Of a stretch of 21,004 nucleotides of DNA, positions 15,274 to 21,004 are shown in pieces (within the stretch, counting starts at the first letter, position 1; each line of letters starts with the position of its first letter). The stretch covers positions 1 to 21,004 of the forward strand of contig WJLO01000059.1 in assembly GCA_014728425.1 (NCBI GenBank), read 5' to 3'. A program made the position numbers and the translations under genes. The notes below the pieces were generated by a model. The model searched no databases. It had not been told where the DNA came from and worked only from the letters and a program-made list of their open reading frames with translations. The stretch is from Minisyncoccota bacterium (GTDB lineage: Bacteria; Patescibacteriota; Microgenomatia; UBA1400; PJMF01).

Positions 15274-15808
15274 TATTTTAAATAATGCAAAAATATAACT
15301 AGATCTTAATTCATCTGCAAAAAAAGTTATCCACAATATCCTACCCAAAACTCCAAAATCTTACTTGCATGCCCTAAAAAATTCTGTTCCTTTAAATAAA
15401 AAGTTGATAAATCAGCAAAAACTTTATTAGTATTCTTATTTTGCCAGATATTCCTTAATATATTACCCCAAAACTAGCAAGAAACACAACCAGCAATTTT
15501 GTTAAAAACTAGTGATTTGTTCACTAACCTCTACTTGAGTCTTGTTAACAGCTTCTTGCTTTTGATCTAAATAGTAATACTTTGTTCATCATGAAAATTT
15601 GTGAAAGTATTCCATTATTCCCGAATTTTAACCCAAAGTTAATAGTGCTTCATAACCTTGTGAAAAACCCTAAAAATCCCCCTAGCAACCAGGCATTGAC
15701 GAGTTTAAGTTAATTATTTAAGCTGATTACATCATTAATAACTGTCTAATGAATCTGGTTAATAGCTAAACACCAACATCAGTTCAAAAATAACTGTCCA
15801 ACTGCCCA
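15274..15808. other. Divergent intergenic region between the PaaX-like gene and the giant fibre gene
   Basis: No convincing gene. A dyad TAGTGA-TTTGT-TCACTA (15510-15526) reads on the minus strand as a hairpin followed by GTTTTT, and could be a weak terminator or an operator. A TTGACG hexamer (15696-15701) has no good -10 at standard spacing. A lone TTATCCACA occurs at 15327-15335. No Shine-Dalgarno precedes the ATG at 15809. Confidence 0.4.
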
Positions 15809-18800
15809 ATGATTAATCAAAATCTTTACTTTACTAGCATTTTGCAAAGCTTTTCCACATTTTTGGCTAATCATGATGTGCCAGCTACTCAACAACTAGC
15901 TGCTAAAGAAATCTTTACCCACTATCTTAAACAAAAAAAACATTGGCAAGCCTGGGAGCCAGCTGCTATTAAACAGTTTTGCCAACAACAGCAAGCTCCT
16001 AGTTCTCTAACATCGCTTTTGACCCAGTTTGTGACTAAGCATCCTCCATACCAGACAGCAGTTTTTCTTCATCAATTCCTATTAGCACTAAAAAAAGATG
16101 GTTGCTCAAAAGCAACTTTGCGTAATTACAAAAGTGATATCAAGCAATTTTTTAAATTTACCCAACAACAACACTTAAAAGAGATCATTAGTAAACCCAA
16201 ACTCCAGGCTTTCGCCAGATATCAAGCTAAAAAAGGTCTTAAGTCATCCACTATTACCCGTAAATTTTCTAGTCTAATTCAGTTTGCCTTATGGCTTAAA
16301 CAACAAAAGATCTGGCTTAATGCTCCAGCTTGGTTAAAGCCAGGTTATGTCTTTGAGCTTAATAACCAGCCAACTATTCCTCATGCTGCTGACTCATTAA
16401 CCACTAGTCAATCTGCTAATAAAAATCAACCTCCAACTAAGCAGAGAGTCAAAGCCTTGGCCAAAAAAATCCTTAGTCACGTCAAGCCAGCCAAGTCTAA
16501 AAAACCAACTCAGTCATTTAAGCTACCTCAAATCAAATTTAAAGCTGATTATCAGCCCACGGCCAGAAAAAAACAAAGTCAGCGTTTTGCTTTACAGCAA
16601 AATTTAGCCAAACTTAACCAGAAATTCCAGGCTGCGCGTACTCAATTTCAGCAAAATCTATTACCCTATCTTAACTTGGTACTAGTGGGTTTAGCCTTAA
16701 CTGGCTTAGGGGTATTTGGCTATCAACAGTTTTTTACCGAAGTAGCCTTGCCCTTTGCTTATCCTAGCTCTTTAACTAGACCTAACCGCATTTTATCCTT
16801 TCAGGGTCGGCTCACTGATACTGCTCAAACCCCAGTGGTTGACCCTATTACCATGAGTTTTAAGCTTTATGACAGCTCTTCTGGTGGATCTCAATTATGG
16901 CAATCCAGTAACTGTAGTATTGATCCAGATCAAGATGGGATTTTTACGGTCAACTTAGGTGCTGGCAGTGGCGGTGGTGGTGATAATGAAGACTGTGGTA
17001 GCGAGATCAAGGATCATGTTTTTACTGAATATAGCAATGTCTGGCTAGAAGTCACTGCTGGAGGTGAAACTTTTACCACCCGTCAGCCTATCCGCACAGT
17101 AGCTTATGCGCTCAATGCCGAAACCGTGCAAGGTTATCCTGCTTCTGCTTCTGCAGTAGAAAATACTTTATTAATTATGGACAACAATGGTGAGGTTGTT
17201 TTAGGTAATGCTAATCCTAAGCTCAAGGCTACTGGTGATTCTTTTACTATTGAGGCCAAAAGTCTCACCATGCAAACCACTAGTGGCAGTAATGGTAATT
17301 TGATCTTTGATGCTGATGGTACTGGGGCAATTTTGGCTTATGATAATCTGCATGCGCCTACTGCTACTATCAGTGCTACTTATGCTACTGGCATTGCATT
17401 AGTGGCTCGAGGAGGTCCCTCTGGTTCAGTTAGTATTCAAGAATGGCAAGATAGCGCTGGTAATACTTTAACTGTAGTAGATGAGAGTGGCAATATTGGG
17501 ATTGGTACTGATAGCCCAGGTGCTGAGCTTGATGTGCGTGGTGCCATTAATGCTGGCACCAATGGCACTGAGTTCGTGGTAGATAGTTCAGGTAATGTAA
17601 CTACTGGTACTTGGCAAGGCACAGTAATTGCTGCAGATTACGGAGGCACTGGTGATGATACTTCCTCTACTACTGGCGTACCTTATATTGACTCTGGCAA
17701 TTGGCAGTATGAAGCTGTGCTCGACGAAACCAGAGGTGGAACTGGTAATTCTACTTATGCTACTGGTGATATTTTATACGCCTCTGGCTCTAATACTCTA
17801 ACTACTCTGGCTGCTGGCGCTGATGGCAAGGTGCTTAAGCTTGCTAGTGGCGTACCTAGCTGGGAGGACGAAAGTGGGGGTGGTGGTTATTGGAGTCGCA
17901 CTGCTGGAGTATTATCACCAGATACTACTAATGATGTTGTAGCTGCTACTTCTTCAGCCACCACTGTAGCGACTTTTACTGCTACTAGCAGCAATGATGC
18001 CATGCAAGTTGGTGGAGCTGCTGCTTATCTTACTATTGATGCCTCTGGCAATTTAGCTGGTACTGGCTCACCAAATATTAGTGGCATTGGCGATCTTACT
18101 GCTGGAGGTACTATCACCTTTTCTGGTTTAACTGCTGATCGCTTTGTTAAAACCACTACTGGTGGTGAGTTAACTGTTAGTCAATATATTGATCTAACTA
18201 GTGAAGTTACTGGTGTACTACCTTTAGCCAATGGTGGTACTAGTAAAAACATCACTGCAGATAACGGTGCTATTGTTTACTCTGATGCTGATTCTTTTGA
18301 GCTTTCTAGTATTGGTAGTGCTGGTGATATCTTAACCTCTGGTGGAGCTGGAGCGCCTACTTGGACTGATCCTGATGATTTAACTGGCTCTGGTTGGTTT
18401 GAAAACACTGATAATGTTTTACATCCGCGCAAAGAATATGGCGGCGTGGCTGAGTTAGCCATTGGTGGGACTGCTACAGCTAGTGCCAACTTCCATGTTG
18501 GGGTTAATGGGGATTTGCAAGCTGGTGGAGCTGCAGCTGATGTTGCCTACTCTCGTTTTGGCACCGGCACTACTGGTCATTCCTTAGCAGCTGCTGATGA
18601 CTTACTAGTAACTGGCTTGTTTGAAGTTGATGATGCCGCTTATTTTGATACCTCAGTTACAGTTGATAACTTGTTTCTCGATGCCAATACCCTTTCTAGT
18701 ACTTCAGGAGGTATCACTCTTGACGCTAATGATGGTGACGTTACTCTAGCCACTAATGATAACTTAAATCTAACTGCTGCGATTGACTTGATTTTTGGTG

Positions 18801-21004
18801 GCAGCACTTCATTAGGAGAAACCACTGGGGCTGCTGATTCTGGAGCCTACTTAGTGGGAATCTTTGATGAGTTTGCAAACAGTAGTAATACTACTGTCCA
18901 GGAAGTAATCAATGACCTTGACGACGCAATCGAAAACTTGGAAACCGGCTCTTCTGGCTTGTGGACTCGTGACAGTGGCGTAATATCTCCCGGAACTACC
19001 AATGATGTTGTAGCTGCTACTTCTTCGGCTACCACTGTAGCGACTTTTACTGCTACTAGCAGCAATGATGCTTTTGTAGCTGGTGGAATACTTGGCTATA
19101 TCACTATTGATGCCTCTGGCAATTTAGCCGGCGCTAATACGCCCAACTTTTCTGGTATAGGCAACCTCAGTGCTGGCGGCACCATCACCTTTTCTAACCT
19201 AGTTGCTGATCGCTTTGTTAAAACCACTACTGGTGGTGAGTTAACTGTTAGTCAATATATTGATCTAACAAGTGAAGTTACTGATGTACTACCTTTAGCC
19301 AATGGTGGTACTAGTAAAAACATTACTGCAGATAACGGTGCTATTGTTTACTCTGATGCTGATTCTTTTGAGCTTTCTAGTATTGGTAGTGCTGGTGATA
19401 TCTTAACCTCTGGTGGAGCCGGAGCGCCTACATGGACCGCCCCAGGCGATATTGATAGTTCTGGCTGGTTTGCCAATACTTTAAATGTGCTGCACCCCAA
19501 AGATGAGTATGGCGAGGTAGCTGAGTTAGCCATTGGTGGGACTGCTACAGCTAGTGCTAACTTTCATGTTGGAGCTGATGGCCATGTCACTGGCCAACTC
19601 TTCCAAGACACTTCTAATAATGACTATTATCTTGATCCGTCTGGATCAACTTCCTTATTAGTAGCTGGTAATGTAGGGATTGGCACCACTGACCCAGATG
19701 GTCGTTTACATGCCATGCGCTCTAGTGGCATTGTGGCTGATTTCACTGATGATGGCAATAACCGCGATCTCTCAGTAATTAGAATGGGTAATGGCGCCAC
19801 TAGTAGTACTTTTGGTTATTATTTTGCCTATGATGGCGCTGGTTCTGGTGATGCCAATTATTTAAGATTAGTGTCGGAAAATGCCGAAGGCACTGACTTT
19901 GATATTTTCCAGTTTGGCCATACCACTGGCGGCATGGATATTTATGGTGGCTATAGCTCTACAGGAGTGACCATTGAACAAGATGGAGATATCTTTACTA
20001 GTGGTAACGTTGGTATTGGGACAACTGCGCCTATAAATGACCTTCATATCTTGGGTGCAGACCCTATTTTATATCTGCAAGACTCAGCTCAAACAGCCAG
20101 CTCTGCCGTTTCTTATATCAGGTTTATGGAATCTGATGCTGGCGGAGATACCGAACATGGTTTTCAAATTGGTAATACTGGCGACATGTATCAAATTGCC
20201 TATACTAGCGATGATAACAATGGAGCTGGATCATATTCTGATCTAATCACTGTACTTAATGATGGCAGTGTAGGAATTATCAATGATACCCCTAGCCCCG
20301 AAGTAAGTTATGGTTCTGGAGGTTTACTTGACATTGACGATGGTACTGGCAATGGTACGTTATCCATCAGGGGCGGTAATGTTCATGCAGAACTAAACAG
20401 AGGGGCAGCCAACCGCAGAAATGAACTGATTTTTCTCAATGCTAACACTCCAGAATGGTATCTTGGCGAAGCTGATTCTGATGATGCTGGATCTGGAACT
20501 GAGTTTTTTATTGGAGAATCTGCTGGTGGAGCCAACGCTCACTTCTGGATAGAGTCTGGTGGCAATACTGGCATTGGGACGACGAGTCCAGATAATTTAC
20601 TAGAAGTTGCCGGCTCAGGCGGCATTTTAGTTGACCACACCGGCACTAGTGATGTGGGACTTACCATTCAAGCCGCTACCTCAGGTCGTGCACAAATTAC
20701 TCTTGAAAACTCATCTGGAACCGACATTTGGCGCTATGGTCTTACTGGTGCCGGAAGTCCTAATTTTAGTTTCTATGACCAAACACAAAATGCATTAATA
20801 CTAGAACAAAATGGAGATATTTTAATGAATCCAGGTGGCAACGTCGGCATTGGGGCGACGAGTCCAGCAACCAACCTAGACATAGAGCTTGCATCTTCTG
20901 GTGATGTTTTTGAGGGAGGAATTAAAATTAGCAGAGGGGGAACAGGCTACCTTCAATTAATTCAAGCCACTAGTGATACTTCTGATTTTGTGCCCTCCAT
21001 TAAA
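15809..21004 (+). CDS. Giant surface fibre with a cytoplasmic tyrosine-recombinase core-binding-like domain (partial, open at window end)
   Basis: 1732 codons are visible with no stop. An in-frame TAA at 15791 makes ATG 15809 the first start. Residues about 85-175 match the SAM-like N-terminal domain of XerC/XerD-type recombinases: 'FLLALKKDGCSKATLRNYKSD', then 'SSTITRKFSSLIQFALWLKQQ'. The catalytic domain is absent: a Lys/Pro/Gln linker (about 180-283) leads to a single TM helix (about 285-305, 'LVLVGLALTGLGVFG'). No signal peptide precedes it, so topology is N-in, C-out. Outside, 'RILSFQGRLTDTAQTPVVD' (about 325) is followed by a Gly/Thr/Ser/Asp-rich fibre. It carries five 'GN.GIG...P' motifs and 'LPLANGGT' elements as in phage tail fibres, plus a duplicated block of about 207 codons. 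Such fibres often end in an S74-type chaperone, which would lie past the window. Adhesion to a host or partner cell is the likely role; the DNA-binding-like head is unexplained. Confidence 0.88.
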   Translation, partial: MINQNLYFTSILQSFSTFLANHDVPATQQLAAKEIFTHYLKQKKHWQAWEPAAIKQFCQQQQAPSSLTSLLTQFVTKHPPYQTAVFLHQFLLALKKDGCSKATLRNYKSDIKQFFKFTQQQHLKEIISKPKLQAFARYQAKKGLKSSTITRKFSSLIQFALWLKQQKIWLNAPAWLKPGYVFELNNQPTIPHAADSLTTSQSANKNQPPTKQRVKALAKKILSHVKPAKSKKPTQSFKLPQIKFKADYQPTARKKQSQRFALQQNLAKLNQKFQAARTQFQQNLLPYLNLVLVGLALTGLGVFGYQQFFTEVALPFAYPSSLTRPNRILSFQGRLTDTAQTPVVDPITMSFKLYDSSSGGSQLWQSSNCSIDPDQDGIFTVNLGAGSGGGGDNEDCGSEIKDHVFTEYSNVWLEVTAGGETFTTRQPIRTVAYALNAETVQGYPASASAVENTLLIMDNNGEVVLGNANPKLKATGDSFTIEAKSLTMQTTSGSNGNLIFDADGTGAILAYDNLHAPTATISATYATGIALVARGGPSGSVSIQEWQDSAGNTLTVVDESGNIGIGTDSPGAELDVRGAINAGTNGTEFVVDSSGNVTTGTWQGTVIAADYGGTGDDTSSTTGVPYIDSGNWQYEAVLDETRGGTGNSTYATGDILYASGSNTLTTLAAGADGKVLKLASGVPSWEDESGGGGYWSRTAGVLSPDTTNDVVAATSSATTVATFTATSSNDAMQVGGAAAYLTIDASGNLAGTGSPNISGIGDLTAGGTITFSGLTADRFVKTTTGGELTVSQYIDLTSEVTGVLPLANGGTSKNITADNGAIVYSDADSFELSSIGSAGDILTSGGAGAPTWTDPDDLTGSGWFENTDNVLHPRKEYGGVAELAIGGTATASANFHVGVNGDLQAGGAAADVAYSRFGTGTTGHSLAAADDLLVTGLFEVDDAAYFDTSVTVDNLFLDANTLSSTSGGITLDANDGDVTLATNDNLNLTAAIDLIFGGSTSLGETTGAADSGAYLVGIFDEFANSSNTTVQEVINDLDDAIENLETGSSGLWTRDSGVISPGTTNDVVAATSSATTVATFTATSSNDAFVAGGILGYITIDASGNLAGANTPNFSGIGNLSAGGTITFSNLVADRFVKTTTGGELTVSQYIDLTSEVTDVLPLANGGTSKNITADNGAIVYSDADSFELSSIGSAGDILTSGGAGAPTWTAPGDIDSSGWFANTLNVLHPKDEYGEVAELAIGGTATASANFHVGADGHVTGQLFQDTSNNDYYLDPSGSTSLLVAGNVGIGTTDPDGRLHAMRSSGIVADFTDDGNNRDLSVIRMGNGATSSTFGYYFAYDGAGSGDANYLRLVSENAEGTDFDIFQFGHTTGGMDIYGGYSSTGVTIEQDGDIFTSGNVGIGTTAPINDLHILGADPILYLQDSAQTASSAVSYIRFMESDAGGDTEHGFQIGNTGDMYQIAYTSDDNNGAGSYSDLITVLNDGSVGIINDTPSPEVSYGSGGLLDIDDGTGNGTLSIRGGNVHAELNRGAANRRNELIFLNANTPEWYLGEADSDDAGSGTEFFIGESAGGANAHFWIESGGNTGIGTTSPDNLLEVAGSGGILVDHTGTSDVGLTIQAATSGRAQITLENSSGTDIWRYGLTGAGSPNFSFYDQTQNALILEQNGDILMNPGGNVGIGATSPATNLDIELASSGDVFEGGIKISRGGTGYLQLIQATSDTSDFVPSIK
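17891..18510 (+). repeat. Intragenic direct repeat, copy 1 (fibre gene)
   Basis: This first copy of a block of about 207 codons starts 'WSRTAGVLSPDTTNDVVAAT' and ends near 'ASANFHVGVNG'. Copy 2 lies exactly 1071 bases (357 codons) downstream with no indel. Between 18145 and 18358 the two copies differ at only about four positions. Confidence 0.9.
18962..19581 (+). repeat. Intragenic direct repeat, copy 2 (fibre gene)
   Basis: This second copy starts 'WTRDSGVISPGTTNDVVAAT' and ends near 'ASANFHVGADG'. The central stretch 'LPLANGGTSKNITADNGAIV' is identical in protein to copy 1, while the ends have diverged. Confidence 0.9.

Larger units (their letters stand above)
17492..20865 (+). repeat. 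Five GN(I/V/T)GIG-type fibre motifs
   Basis: GNIGIGTDSP (about 17489-17518), GNVGIGTTDP (19667-19696), GNVGIGTTAP (about 20003-20032), GNTGIGTTSP (about 20561-20590) and GNVGIGATSP (about 20837-20866) mark successive fibre modules. Each is followed by a short 'L.(I/V/A)' strand. This motif is common in tail-fibre-like bacterial surface proteins. Confidence 0.85.

Noticed and set aside
15327..15335. Perfect DnaA box TTATCCACA as a sign of a replication origin
   Set aside because: It is a single box (only one imperfect relative, TTTTCCACA near 15850), lies partly upstream of the PaaX-like gene, and no dnaA, dnaN or AT-rich unwinding element with clustered boxes is seen.
15809..16330. Active tyrosine recombinase (xer/int) gene
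   Set aside because: Only the core-binding-like half is present; the sequence goes on to a low-complexity linker and a TM helix without the R, HxxR and Y catalytic residues.
17437..19533. Open frames on the minus strand opposite the fibre gene (for example 18277-18489 and 19348-19533)
   Set aside because: They are Pro/Ser/Val-rich antisense shadows of repetitive Thr/Gly/Ala codons, repeat with the duplicated block, and have no start signals.

Overview
The window looks like a chromosome segment of a Patescibacteria (CPR) bacterium, probably of the Microgenomates type. This is an inference from protein style, not a search result. The supports are AT-rich DNA, short compact housekeeping proteins, large Thr/Ser/Ala/Gly-rich surface proteins with the recurring pieces 'LSFQGRLTD', 'GNVGIGTT.P' and 'LPLANGGT', WxL-like/DUF916-like surface gene pairs, and ComEC with a separate metallo-beta-lactamase partner. 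Stop usage fits the standard code.

Left part, minus strand (1-5383): a DNA-uptake block is followed by leucyl-tRNA synthetase. In transcription order these are leuS (5182 to 2618), comEA (2451 to 1795), comEC (1694 to 267) and an MBL-fold hydrolase that runs off the left edge and overlaps comEC by 17 bases. Upstream of leuS lies what reads as a complete ribosome-mediated attenuator. A 14-codon leader peptide with seven leucines (5366-5322) follows a perfect TATAAT. After it come mutually exclusive pairings ending in a GC-rich terminator hairpin with a U tract. This is the clearest unexpected regulatory system in the window.

Middle part, plus strand (5509-13479): first a 6-TM membrane protein with a coiled-coil tail, then two related envelope modules. 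Module 1 is a secreted WxL-like protein (6139-6882) plus a membrane-anchored DUF916-like protein (6973-7968). Module 2 is a larger WxL-like surface protein (8751-10217), a DUF916-like anchored protein (10281-11321) and a Pro-rich multi-domain Ig/carboxypeptidase-regulatory-like membrane protein (11413-13479). Module 2 is bracketed by two imperfect inverted arms (about 8011-8457 and 13604-14119). Each arm is built of three tandem units of about 150 bp that look like decayed coding sequence. A (TAA)7 tract sits in the promoter of module 2, 17 bases after a perfect TTGACA.

Right part (14533-21004): an AT-rich gap with four regularly spaced ATTGCAA sites is followed by a minus-strand PaaX-like winged-helix regulator (15273-14533). 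Divergent from it is a giant plus-strand gene that starts at 15809 and is still open at the window end (1732 codons seen). Its product has a cytoplasmic domain resembling the core-binding domain of tyrosine recombinases, then a basic linker, one TM segment and a very long extracellular fibre with phage-tail-fibre-like repeats. The fibre includes an internal duplication of about 207 codons.

Taken together, the segment pairs DNA import with a large cell-surface apparatus, as expected for a small episymbiont that contacts a host cell. The functional links between these parts are inference.
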